Shown here: piece by piece, positions 52,591 through 61,490 of the stretch
Numbering within the stretch: the first letter of the stretch is position 1
Layout: the number at the start of each line of letters is the position of its first letter
Source: Clostridia bacterium
GTDB lineage: Bacteria; Bacillota; Clostridia; UBA1381; UBA9506
DNA: 64,000 bases
Direction: 5' to 3'
NCBI GenBank assembly: GCA_017416855.1
Contig: JAFQAZ010000002.1
Span: forward strand, 1 to 64,000
Translations under genes and position numbers: made by a program
Notes under the pieces: model-generated
The model's input: the letters and a program-made list of their open reading frames with translations, nothing else
Told to the model about the DNA's origin: nothing
Database searches by the model: none

Positions 52591-53628
52591 TTAGAAATTG
52601 TAATCAACAGTAACTTTATTACCTGTTTTAAAGGATTCTACAATTGCCAGACAAACAGATGCAGTAGAAGCACCTTCAACACCATCTGTAGGAACAGGCT
52701 TACCTGCTAAGATACAATCAACAAAATCCTGAACCTCAGCGGTTGCATTATGATTTGCAAGTGTAATAGGAATTCTGATTTCAGCAGACTGCTGATGCAT
52801 ATCTTTAACGGTTTCATTTTCTGTAAATCTCTCTAAGAATAATGAAATATAAGGAGATGTGTTATCAAAAATAATAGTACCTTTTGTACCATACAGTGCT
52901 GAACGCATAGTATAAGCACGCTTACAGCCGTGAGAATTCATTACCTTACCGATAACGCCTGTGGGGAATTTCATAATCGCCAAGCTGCAATCGTGAATGG
53001 GCCAATCTTTCTGACAGAAGTTATTAGCATAAGCAAATACTTCTTCAGGGTTACCTGCCATCATTCTGATCAAGTCAACTGCATGACAACCACCACCAAT
53101 GATAGCTTCACGTTCCGGCTGTTTTCTCCATCCGTCCGTACCGAATTTACCGGTATAGTCATGAGCGTATTCTGATTCAACCATAAACAGTTCACCAATA
53201 ACACCTGCATCTAGCAGTTCTTTAGCTTTTACAAAGGCAGGGGTATAACGACCAATCTGACCAACCATCAGCTCTTTGCCTGTTTCTCTGGCAACCTTAA
53301 TCATTTCTTTACATTCATTAAGGTCTAATGCCATAGGTTTTTCACACAAAACGTGTTTACCGGCACGCATAGCGGCAATAGCAATTTCTGCATGTACCTG
53401 ATCAGGCAACGGTAAGGTTACTGCATCAATGTCTTCTCTTGCCAAAAGCTCATGATAGTCAGTATATGTAGTTTCAACACCAAACTGTTCTGCTTTGGCT
53501 GCCAGTCTTTCGCTATCCTTGTCGCAAATAGCAATCAGCTCTGCGTTCTTAGCTTTCTGGATACCATCTAAATGATAAAGGGAAAACGCTCCTGTACCAA
53601 TGACACCCATACGTAATTTTTTACTCAT
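52591..53628 (-). CDS. Gfo/Idh/MocA family oxidoreductase, inositol dehydrogenase-like
   Basis: A 345-residue dehydrogenase. Rossmann motif GVIGTGAFSLYHLDG, catalytic Lys in LCEKPMALD (about 97), 'QIGRYTPAF' after it and 'GGGCHAVDLIRMM' with the catalytic His and Asp. It is nearest in pattern to inositol 2-dehydrogenase or scyllo-inositol dehydrogenase-like proteins, but the substrate is uncertain. ATG 53628 has AGGAGG ten bases upstream. Second gene after the internal promoter, 29 bases behind the ceramidase-like gene. Confidence 0.9.
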   Translation of the reverse strand: MSKKLRMGVIGTGAFSLYHLDGIQKAKNAELIAICDKDSERLAAKAEQFGVETTYTDYHELLAREDIDAVTLPLPDQVHAEIAIAAMRAGKHVLCEKPMALDLNECKEMIKVARETGKELMVGQIGRYTPAFVKAKELLDAGVIGELFMVESEYAHDYTGKFGTDGWRKQPEREAIIGGGCHAVDLIRMMAGNPEEVFAYANNFCQKDWPIHDCSLAIMKFPTGVIGKVMNSHGCKRAYTMRSALYGTKGTIIFDNTSPYISLFLERFTENETVKDMHQQSAEIRIPITLANHNATAEVQDFVDCILAGKPVPTDGVEGASTASVCLAIVESFKTGNKVTVDYNF

Positions 53629-53657
53629 GATAAAAATCCTCCTATATCGTTTATTTA

Positions 53658-55016
53658 TTACTTACAAAGATCTTCTGCCAACTTAATAGCATGTTCAGCC
53701 ATTATATATCCGGCATCCGGTATTAGACTTGAAGACGAAATCTGTGCTTCATATAAATCTGTTCCAAATGCCTGCCTGGTGGGAATATAGTTCTCATTTC
53801 CACCATTTGCCATTTCCGACACCATGCTAAAGCCAAGAGGTGAATGCTCTTTCATATAGATACCAAATTCAGAATATACCTCTCCGCTAACTGCAAACAT
53901 CATACAATTACCCAATTTAAGTGCCTGTACAACCATAGGCAATTCCGGTGGTAATTCGTGAAAGTCCAAAATTGCTTCAGCTCTTCTACGTTTATATCCC
54001 TCACCATTGGGATCATGAACACTGCCTTCGGCACCTGTTCTCTCCGGATATTTTTTGATTAAATCTTTATATTCCTGAACTTCTTCCGGTGAAAGCTGTC
54101 TTCTCTCTATATAAATGATTTCTTTTTTACCGCCCACACCAGTAGGTGCTAACGGCTCTGCCTTTTCATATAAATTGCGAACTTCATCCGCCAGTCTTTG
54201 GCCAATACGAATATACGGTGGATCAGCAAAGAAATCATCAAAGGTTCGGCTGATATCAAAATGATTGATGTTGCCACAGCACCCATTGACAAATACCGTT
54301 ACAAAATTCTCACCATAGGTCTTTTTCAGTTCCTTCGCCATAACACCGGAATAGTCACTGCAATACATTGTACAGGGAGGCCAGGAAGAAACACAGTCAT
54401 GATGCAGTGCATAGTTAACCATCGCACCGATTGGATTACCTTGTTCATCACAGAAAAACAACACACCCAATTCCGGATCCAGTGTACCAAACGGCTCAAC
54501 CACATCCGGATTCTGCCAACCGGGATTCATCAATATGCGACCGTCTTTCATGACATAATTGCGGATAAATGAAATTCCATGAACATCTGTTTTAGCCATT
54601 TTAGCACTTGCCGGTTGTAAACGATGATATGCTAAAATTCCACAGTCTCCAACCAATCTGCTCAAAACATCATTATATGCTTCGTCAGGTGTATAAACGA
54701 GGGAATCTGCTCCCGACTTATCATGTATATCACCCAAGCCGCCACCAGTATGGGTATGCGTTGCATTAATCAAAACCCTGTCGGAAGGAATACCTGTATA
54801 TGCTGCAATTCTTTCTACCGCTACATCATGAACAATTTGTGGCATAAATTCAGCTTCAACGGAAACAACGATACCGCAAACACCATCCATTTCGACTGCA
54901 ACAGCCTTGACATACAGTTTCTCAATTACGCCTTCAGCCAACCGTGTACGAAAATAGCCTTTCATATTGCAACCCAAAGGCGGTGTAATTTCAGATTCAT
55001 AAAATCCGCATTTCAT
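53658..55016 (-). CDS. Neutral/alkaline ceramidase-like hydrolase, N-terminal type
   Basis: A 452-residue protein with the zinc-hydrolase domain of neutral ceramidases but without their C-terminal domain (full ceramidases are about 650-750). Zinc ligands are likely in NATHTHTGG (about 84-92) and NYALHHDCVSS (about 199-208). Where ceramidases carry the catalytic Ser (GDVSPN), this protein reads NGCCGNINHF (about 243-252), so Ser is missing. No signal peptide. I chose ATG 55016; a TTG at 55019 is possible. Such proteins recur in bacterial glycan loci with unknown activity, perhaps de-N-acylation of an amino sugar. Confidence 0.82.
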   Translation of the reverse strand: MKCGFYESEITPPLGCNMKGYFRTRLAEGVIEKLYVKAVAVEMDGVCGIVVSVEAEFMPQIVHDVAVERIAAYTGIPSDRVLINATHTHTGGGLGDIHDKSGADSLVYTPDEAYNDVLSRLVGDCGILAYHRLQPASAKMAKTDVHGISFIRNYVMKDGRILMNPGWQNPDVVEPFGTLDPELGVLFFCDEQGNPIGAMVNYALHHDCVSSWPPCTMYCSDYSGVMAKELKKTYGENFVTVFVNGCCGNINHFDISRTFDDFFADPPYIRIGQRLADEVRNLYEKAEPLAPTGVGGKKEIIYIERRQLSPEEVQEYKDLIKKYPERTGAEGSVHDPNGEGYKRRRAEAILDFHELPPELPMVVQALKLGNCMMFAVSGEVYSEFGIYMKEHSPLGFSMVSEMANGGNENYIPTRQAFGTDLYEAQISSSSLIPDAGYIMAEHAIKLAEDLCK

Positions 55017-55055
55017 CAACTCAAATCACCTCATATTGTTTGATTTTATAGGCTC

Positions 55056-55084
55056 ATTATAGCATGGCTATCTTTGAAATTAAA
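55056..55084 (-). promoter_or_regulatory. Internal extended -10 promoter of sugar operon
   Basis: On the minus strand TGCTATAAT (55056-55064), with a weak TTTAAT (55079-55084) 17 bases upstream. Transcripts would start near 55049, about 33 bases before the ceramidase-like gene, letting the eight downstream metabolic genes be expressed apart from the beta-helix gene. Confidence 0.6.
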
Positions 55085-55122
55085 CTACACAATTTATAAA
55101 AAATATCGTTATTTTATCTTTT

Positions 55123-58100
55123 TTACTTAGAAAGCGAATCAACAAATGCTTCAATTGCTATCACCAGTTCATCTCTTGTTTCAAGCACGGTTTTGCGGTT
55201 GAGATTCTTCGTGGTGTGTACAATTTGACCTGACTCATTTTTGGTCTGTTCCAGATAAGATAACCATTTTTGTTTGGCCTCCGAAATGGCATTTTCAAGC
55301 TCCTGTATTGCAGCATCTGAAGCAAACTCTTTGCCAGCCGCCAACACTTTATCTGCTTCTTCGATTTTGTTATTTAAATAATAATGAATCAGATTGACGT
55401 CAGAAAGAGATCCTATCGTATCCGTCAAACGTTCTACATGCCTATCGACTACATTCCCATATAACTCTTCAAATGAAAGAGTTCTTGTTATAGATGGAAT
55501 CCCGATAGTCAAGCCTATATATGCAGATTCTAATCCGGCATTTTCTTTAATCAATATTACCTGTTCTGAATCTTTGCCTTTAATAAAGAACATAGGTGCC
55601 TCAACGACATTATCACTTCCATCTTCTATACTGTATGTATAGCATGGTGTTGTCGTATAGTTATTCTTAACCGTCATTCCCTTTTGTGTAGTTGGGTTTC
55701 CTTCCCTGCCCAAAGCAAAGACCATATCTACATTTTCAAACACATTGTCTGTAACAGTAAAGTCTTCTGAACCGCTATCTGCATAAAATGCATAATATAA
55801 ATTCTTCTGACCCTTTATGTAGTTACCAATCACCTGTGTGTTTTGTTGTGTACCTAGTAAATATATTCCCCCTGCATCATACATTTTTTGAGCAAATCCA
55901 TCAACAATATTCTGTCTGATCACATTATTTTTAGCCGTTACAGAATCTGTTGTATTCAACCAACCCCAACCAGCACAAATACCGGAATAAGGCACATCTT
56001 TAATTACATTATGTGCAACATCAATCGCTTCTGTATAATAAAGCTGTATACCTGGTGCCCCCCAGTTCACATCACCAATTCTTGTAATGTAATTGTTAGC
56101 AATCCTTGAATTTCTGCACACTTCTTTCATTGGTGCTCCATCATCACGACTGATAACCTCAAGTTCTGCCAACGGGAAATATTTGTTTTTCGTAACATTA
56201 AAACGAATATACTGAAATTTGTCTGTTATCTCCACTTTGCCAACGAACCCGGCATCAAAATCAAAGCCCGGTGAGCCTTGTGTTGCCAGCAAAACTCCAC
56301 CATCTGCAAATAAAGGATCATTGGAACCCCATACCTGAAAATCCTGTCTATGAACTTCCTGCCCTCTATATGTTTCTGTTGCCTCATCTGTTGCGCCTAA
56401 ACGAGCTTTTACTCTGATTTCATTAATGGTATATGGCTTACCTAAATCGACCTGCCAATAATCCGAAATAAGATTGTTTGGATTTTCCCATATAGTTTTA
56501 CGATTTCCGTCATTTGCGTATGTTGCGTTTGTTCTAATTGCACCACAGGAAACAACTGGTTTATGTAACGCTACATTTCTTCCTGCTTCATAAGCCATAT
56601 CCATATAGGCATCTGTCGGCAAGCCTACTGTAATAGCAGAATCGCCCAAATCATAAAAACGGTTACCAGTAATGGTGATATTGTCCGCTCCGTCATATAG
56701 CCCCAGGCCTACTGATGATAGACCGGTAAATGTATTCCCTTCAAAAATAAGATTTTCGGCTCTATGCACACGAACATCAGCCCCCACTATAGTGCTATCT
56801 AACGGATATGAGGACGTTTGCTGTTCGAGAGGTGTAAGCGATTGTGCCTGGTCTCCCAGGTAACCTTCATCTATATCGCTGCGTGTTGTGTGAGCAAAGG
56901 TAATTCCTTCAAAAGAAATATTCTTTACTTTATCTTGTAAATTATTGCCCTTGACCTCCATCAGCGTTTCAAGCACTGGCACCTGCGCTGTTGTAACGAC
57001 CTCGTTTTCCTCTGCTTTATAATAAATATTAGTGCCGTCATAATAAAACTCATTGTCTTCGTCTAAAAGCTCATATGCATTTTCAATATAGAAGGAAATA
57101 TCACTAGTCAACGGCACATAACTTCCTGCATCTGTTGCAATTGAAAAGGCTTTTGAATCCATCTTAATGATGTAGGTGCCTTCTTCGCCAGGCAATATTT
57201 CATCTACATTACATAATGTATTTTTCCAGATTCTTGTATAATGAAGTTGAATTTTTTCAGCATTTTTGTAGAGATCAATATCTTCGGCAGAGACAACGTA
57301 ACCACTGATTGTCTCCGTGCCATTCACTAGCTCTGTATAAAAACCTTGGGGATAAATTCGATTTTGGCTTTTTGCACGTTGTGCTTTTTTACCATTAACG
57401 AAAAGTTCTCGTACATTTTCTAAATTCGCTGCTTCAGCACAAAAAATTCTCTTTTCCTTATCTACCAGACTCCAGTTATTGACAACTTTTGCACCGGATA
57501 AAATTGCTTCTTCATCACCATATGAACGATAATGAATTCTATAACCATTCGTACCGCTATCTTCTGTGCCAAACGACAATGCAGATGGTAAATAATATGT
57601 ACCTTCACGCAAATAAACAGACAAATCTGTCGTCATATCGTCGTTACGTTGACGTATCCTTTTCTGTGCTGCATCTACTGTTTTTAGCGGATCAACAAAA
57701 GTACCACTTCCCTCGTTATCCCCATCTACAGCCACATAGATATCATTTGTCGCATATAAGGATTCATCCTTTACAAGCGGCATCATTGCACAATCTGTCA
57801 TATCCCAGAGAAAAGAGCGGACTTTTTCTCCAACAGCAATCGAATCGATTTTCATGCCAACTGTTACCGGAACCGTTCGACCGGATATAATTTCTTCCTT
57901 TGTATGCTCAACATCTATTAAGCAGCCGTTACTGTCATAATAAGCTAAATATAGTCCAACATGTTTGTTTTCGCCCGTACGATTAGAAACTTCTGCTTTA
58001 GCACTTACAGAAGAAACGCCCATTAAATCCGGAAGCTTTTCTCCCGTTCCATCCTCTGACGCATAAAAGGATATTGCACTGTTTGATACGATTTCTGCAG

Positions 58101-58194
58101 CATATACTGTATTCTGTTCAGCAAACACCCCGCTACACGCCGACATACATAACACAACCGCCAAAAAAGTACTGATAACTTTCCGGTTTTTCAT
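55123..58194 (-). CDS. Secreted GH141-like beta-helix glycosidase with embedded F5/8 C domain
   Basis: A 1,023-residue extracellular protein. Signal peptide (1 to about 26), Ig-like domain (about 38-145), right-handed beta-helix with the GH141-type opening ('GDNEGSGTFVDPLKTVDAAQ', 'YLREGTYYLPSALSF', 'LFVNGKKAQRAK'), interrupted at about 531-690 by an F5/8 type C domain ('NVALHKPVVSCGA', 'DYWQVDLGKPYTINEIRV'), then more beta-helix (about 690-880) and a helical C terminus. GH141 includes an alpha-L-fucosidase and a xylanase. ATG 58194 with AAGGAT. It starts four bases after the histidine kinase gene, so sensor and enzyme are co-transcribed. The substrate is not certain. Confidence 0.8.
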   Translation of the reverse strand: MKNRKVISTFLAVVLCMSACSGVFAEQNTVYAAEIVSNSAISFYASEDGTGEKLPDLMGVSSVSAKAEVSNRTGENKHVGLYLAYYDSNGCLIDVEHTKEEIISGRTVPVTVGMKIDSIAVGEKVRSFLWDMTDCAMMPLVKDESLYATNDIYVAVDGDNEGSGTFVDPLKTVDAAQKRIRQRNDDMTTDLSVYLREGTYYLPSALSFGTEDSGTNGYRIHYRSYGDEEAILSGAKVVNNWSLVDKEKRIFCAEAANLENVRELFVNGKKAQRAKSQNRIYPQGFYTELVNGTETISGYVVSAEDIDLYKNAEKIQLHYTRIWKNTLCNVDEILPGEEGTYIIKMDSKAFSIATDAGSYVPLTSDISFYIENAYELLDEDNEFYYDGTNIYYKAEENEVVTTAQVPVLETLMEVKGNNLQDKVKNISFEGITFAHTTRSDIDEGYLGDQAQSLTPLEQQTSSYPLDSTIVGADVRVHRAENLIFEGNTFTGLSSVGLGLYDGADNITITGNRFYDLGDSAITVGLPTDAYMDMAYEAGRNVALHKPVVSCGAIRTNATYANDGNRKTIWENPNNLISDYWQVDLGKPYTINEIRVKARLGATDEATETYRGQEVHRQDFQVWGSNDPLFADGGVLLATQGSPGFDFDAGFVGKVEITDKFQYIRFNVTKNKYFPLAELEVISRDDGAPMKEVCRNSRIANNYITRIGDVNWGAPGIQLYYTEAIDVAHNVIKDVPYSGICAGWGWLNTTDSVTAKNNVIRQNIVDGFAQKMYDAGGIYLLGTQQNTQVIGNYIKGQKNLYYAFYADSGSEDFTVTDNVFENVDMVFALGREGNPTTQKGMTVKNNYTTTPCYTYSIEDGSDNVVEAPMFFIKGKDSEQVILIKENAGLESAYIGLTIGIPSITRTLSFEELYGNVVDRHVERLTDTIGSLSDVNLIHYYLNNKIEEADKVLAAGKEFASDAAIQELENAISEAKQKWLSYLEQTKNESGQIVHTTKNLNRKTVLETRDELVIAIEAFVDSLSK

Positions 58195-58198
58195 TTTG

Positions 58199-59866
58199 TC
58201 ACATCCTTAAAAATAATTCATCTTCCTCTAAACATTCAATACGAATAATAACCTCTGTTCCTCCTTCAGGAACACCAATAATCTCCAACCCATATTTTTC
58301 TCCATAATATGTTTTAATTCTGCTGATGGTGTTGAAAATGCCATAACCACGTTTAACGTTTTTTCCTTTTTCACCACTTATAACTGTTTCAATCTCTTCT
58401 TGAGACATGCTGCGACCATCATTAAAAATCTTGAAAATGATGTCCTTGTCCTGTCTTAAAATCTGTATTTGAATATAAACTTCTTCCTGATCATTAATTC
58501 CATGTAAGACAGCATTCTCAACAATCGGTTGCAACAATTGCTTAATCACAAAGCAATCCAGCAAGGCTTCGTCTGCTTTAAGTTCAAAAGTTATTTTTCT
58601 TTTATAAGACACTTCCACAATACGAAGATACTGCCTGATAAGTTCTATCTCCTCTTTCAGCGTAATAATATTAGAACCCCCGGATAGAACTGCACGATAA
58701 TATGACGATAACTCAGATACCAAGTTGCGCATTTCTTCTGTTCCGCTTTGATAAAAGCTCCAGTTTAATGCTGAAAGAGTATTATAAAGCAAATGAGGAT
58801 TAAAACTCATCTGCAAATATTCCATCTCTACCTTTCTTTTTTCTTGATTACTTTTCTCCAAATCTCTATATATGCGTTGAATTTCCAAAATTAAATCCTT
58901 AAATTTATTTTTAATGAATTGGATATCCTCTGCGCCATCATCATTTGAGGCAGCCAAAGAAAGCAACGACCTTTCATCACTTCTGAGCAAAGTAACAAAC
59001 TCCTGCATATCTTTCATTAAGATAGCAACAATGCATTTGTATAAAGCATATATGCCAAAAGCAATTAAAGCAAACACCAAAACGCTAAAACAGCAATAAT
59101 AAAAGTAACGCCTTAGAACACTGGACCAGCTTACGTTTAACATAATAGTATCTTTGCTGATTAAAACCTCTTCAAGTGTAAGCCCTTCCGAAACTGTTTC
59201 TGTATTCTGATATAAAATGCTTTCTTCAGGCGTTATATAAAGAATTTGCTCATTATTCTTTAAGTCCAATTCTCGCAAAGCATTTTCAATATGATAAAAC
59301 GGAACACTAATTTCCAAAAAACCTAGAATTTCATTGTATGAACTTATTTTTCTATAAAGAGAAATAGAATGACCACGATCAGTTGTTTGATAGCACCACA
59401 TAGCTTCATAAACATACATATTATTAATGGTGTCCCAAACGGGATTTTCCTTTAGCTGATATAGCTTAGATATATATTGTCCGGCAGGAAAGTTTTCATT
59501 GATAGGATATAATTTAATGTAATTGCTGGCATTACTTCCATACTCTGTATATGCCCCAAACAATTTATTTAAAAAAGCATAGTCTTCCATAATACCATGC
59601 ATAGAATCTTTAGGCCCTTCCCGCAGCAAGTCTATAACAAACTGATTCTGAGCAATATTGTTGCTTTTATCCAGCATGGAGTCAAAGTTATCGTTAATCA
59701 TGTCCGCCAAAACAGACATACGTATAGAGGCGTCTTCACGATAGGATTGAATTTCACGATTATATAAAACCAAATTAATGATAAGAAGAATCAACAACAA
59801 AAATGCAACTGTTGTAAAAAACAAAACGGACATAAATTTTTTTTGTAAACCGCTATTTCTTCTCAT
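58199..59866 (-). CDS. YesM-type sensor histidine kinase
   Basis: A 555-residue two-component kinase of the LytS/YesM class. Membrane segment 1 (about 13-36), extracellular sensor of about 215 residues, membrane segment 2 (about 255-278), HAMP-like linker and coiled coil, His kinase box FNPHLLYNTL (His about 355) and the ATP-binding N box QPIVENAVLHG (about 447-457) with GYGIFN as the G box. ATG 59866 is chosen, eight bases after AAGGAG; the ATG at 59872 is only two bases away. It is two bases after the response regulator stop, so the pair is coupled. Confidence 0.93.
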   Translation of the reverse strand: MRRNSGLQKKFMSVLFFTTVAFLLLILLIINLVLYNREIQSYREDASIRMSVLADMINDNFDSMLDKSNNIAQNQFVIDLLREGPKDSMHGIMEDYAFLNKLFGAYTEYGSNASNYIKLYPINENFPAGQYISKLYQLKENPVWDTINNMYVYEAMWCYQTTDRGHSISLYRKISSYNEILGFLEISVPFYHIENALRELDLKNNEQILYITPEESILYQNTETVSEGLTLEEVLISKDTIMLNVSWSSVLRRYFYYCCFSVLVFALIAFGIYALYKCIVAILMKDMQEFVTLLRSDERSLLSLAASNDDGAEDIQFIKNKFKDLILEIQRIYRDLEKSNQEKRKVEMEYLQMSFNPHLLYNTLSALNWSFYQSGTEEMRNLVSELSSYYRAVLSGGSNIITLKEEIELIRQYLRIVEVSYKRKITFELKADEALLDCFVIKQLLQPIVENAVLHGINDQEEVYIQIQILRQDKDIIFKIFNDGRSMSQEEIETVISGEKGKNVKRGYGIFNTISRIKTYYGEKYGLEIIGVPEGGTEVIIRIECLEEDELFLRM

Positions 59867-59868
59867 AA

Positions 59869-61473
59869 TCATTGCTCCTTAAGCATCCTATATTCTTTTG
59901 GCGTTTTGCCTGCATATTCCCGAAACAATGATGCAAAATATGTTTTACTTTTATATCCTAAATATTCAGCTATCTCATAGATTTTATAATCAGATTGTAT
60001 AAGCAATTCCTTTGCTTTATCCATCTTAACTTTCGTTAAATAATCAAAAATCGTACAACCGACATTCTTTTTAAATATTTTATTAGCATGCACTGCACTC
60101 ACATGCACTTGTTCTGAAATCTGATTAACATTCTCAATTTCCCTATACTGCTCAGCAATTATCGATTTGATTCTGCGTACTAAAACAGCATCCCGATCCC
60201 CGACACTTTTGCTGCAATACTCTACAATACTTTTCAAAATATTGTATATCCACTGCCTGATATCAAAAATACTATTAAAGTTAAGCAGTTTTTCCCAAAT
60301 TAATCCACCATCATTAAAAATTTCCTTCATATTCAAATTCATTTCAAATAAAAGAACTTGAATCACACTGATAAAGGTAAGGGTAAATTCTTTAATCACA
60401 CTCTCATTTACCGCATTTAAGTGGCCATAATATTTATCAACAATTGTTGTACATTTCGTTACATCTCTGGTTTCAAATAAATTTTTTAATTCTATTTTCA
60501 GCTCATCAACATCGCATTCTAAAAAAGCATTGGTATCTTTTATTCTTTCTGCCATAATGACAATGTTTGACCGTCTGTAAATATTCATATCTAAAGCATA
60601 TTCAGTTCTTGCATACAGCGCATGTATATCTTCGTATTTATCTGAAATGCCGCTAAAACAAATAGAAACATTTATTGAATTACTTTCAAATGTATCTTTA
60701 ACTGTATTTAAGTATTCAAAACAAAACTCTTCTGCTTCTGTCACATTGACACAAGTATCTAAATATAAAAGTACGACTACATCCCCGTTGTTAAGCAATA
60801 TAGGATATATCCGTGTTCCATCGGGCTGGATTTTGCGTAAATGTGACCTGATTTTACTGGCATTGAAATTAACCATTGCTCTATCCATAACTCCAGCCTT
60901 CTCGTGACTGTCACAAACACGGACAATCGCAAAAGCATAATAGCGAATTAATTCCATACCAAATTGAGAAAGTCGATTATAATCGGATTCTGATAATCCA
61001 AAGCGAATTGCATCACGAACGATCTGTTCCTGAACAAATGGCAGTTGCTCTGCCAACTGTAACTGTAATTTATGCAATTCCTCATTTCTTGTGTTTTCCA
61101 AAGAACTAACACTTAAAACCTTTTTAACCGCGCGCATTAACTCTTCTATATTGATTGGCTTTAAAATATACCCAAAAACATTTAATTGCAGAGATTCTCT
61201 GATAATACGGCTGTCATCAAAGCAACTAATGAAAATAAATTTCGTATCCGGTTTTTTTTCTAAAATTTTCTTCGCCATGGTAAGTCCATCCATTCCCGGC
61301 ATAGAAATATCTGCCAGAATCAGCAAAGGCTCTATTGCCAGAGCCTTTGCCAATCCTTCTTCACCATCTTTAGCCGAATGAATCTCACTGAAATTAAGAT
61401 GGGTCCATTCAGATAATCCCATCAAGCCTTCTCTGTCATAAAAATTATCATCCACAATTAAAAGCTTATTCAT
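59869..61473 (-). CDS. YesN-type response regulator with AraC DNA-binding domain
   Basis: A 534-residue response regulator. Receiver domain (1-120) with the acidic pocket LLIVDDN, phospho-acceptor Asp in ILADISMPG (about 55) and Lys in YILKPIN. The middle part is long and helical (about 130-430), as in YesN-type regulators. Two AraC helix-turn-helix motifs are at the C terminus ('YLGYKSKTYFASLFREYAG', 'TPKEYR'). GGAGG lies upstream of two ATGs (61476 and 61473); the second has the better spacing. Pairs with the kinase that follows. It probably activates the glycan genes of this operon (inference from gene order). Confidence 0.93.
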   Translation of the reverse strand: MNKLLIVDDNFYDREGLMGLSEWTHLNFSEIHSAKDGEEGLAKALAIEPLLILADISMPGMDGLTMAKKILEKKPDTKFIFISCFDDSRIIRESLQLNVFGYILKPINIEELMRAVKKVLSVSSLENTRNEELHKLQLQLAEQLPFVQEQIVRDAIRFGLSESDYNRLSQFGMELIRYYAFAIVRVCDSHEKAGVMDRAMVNFNASKIRSHLRKIQPDGTRIYPILLNNGDVVVLLYLDTCVNVTEAEEFCFEYLNTVKDTFESNSINVSICFSGISDKYEDIHALYARTEYALDMNIYRRSNIVIMAERIKDTNAFLECDVDELKIELKNLFETRDVTKCTTIVDKYYGHLNAVNESVIKEFTLTFISVIQVLLFEMNLNMKEIFNDGGLIWEKLLNFNSIFDIRQWIYNILKSIVEYCSKSVGDRDAVLVRRIKSIIAEQYREIENVNQISEQVHVSAVHANKIFKKNVGCTIFDYLTKVKMDKAKELLIQSDYKIYEIAEYLGYKSKTYFASLFREYAGKTPKEYRMLKEQ

Positions 61474-61490
61474 CATTCGGCCTCCTTGTT

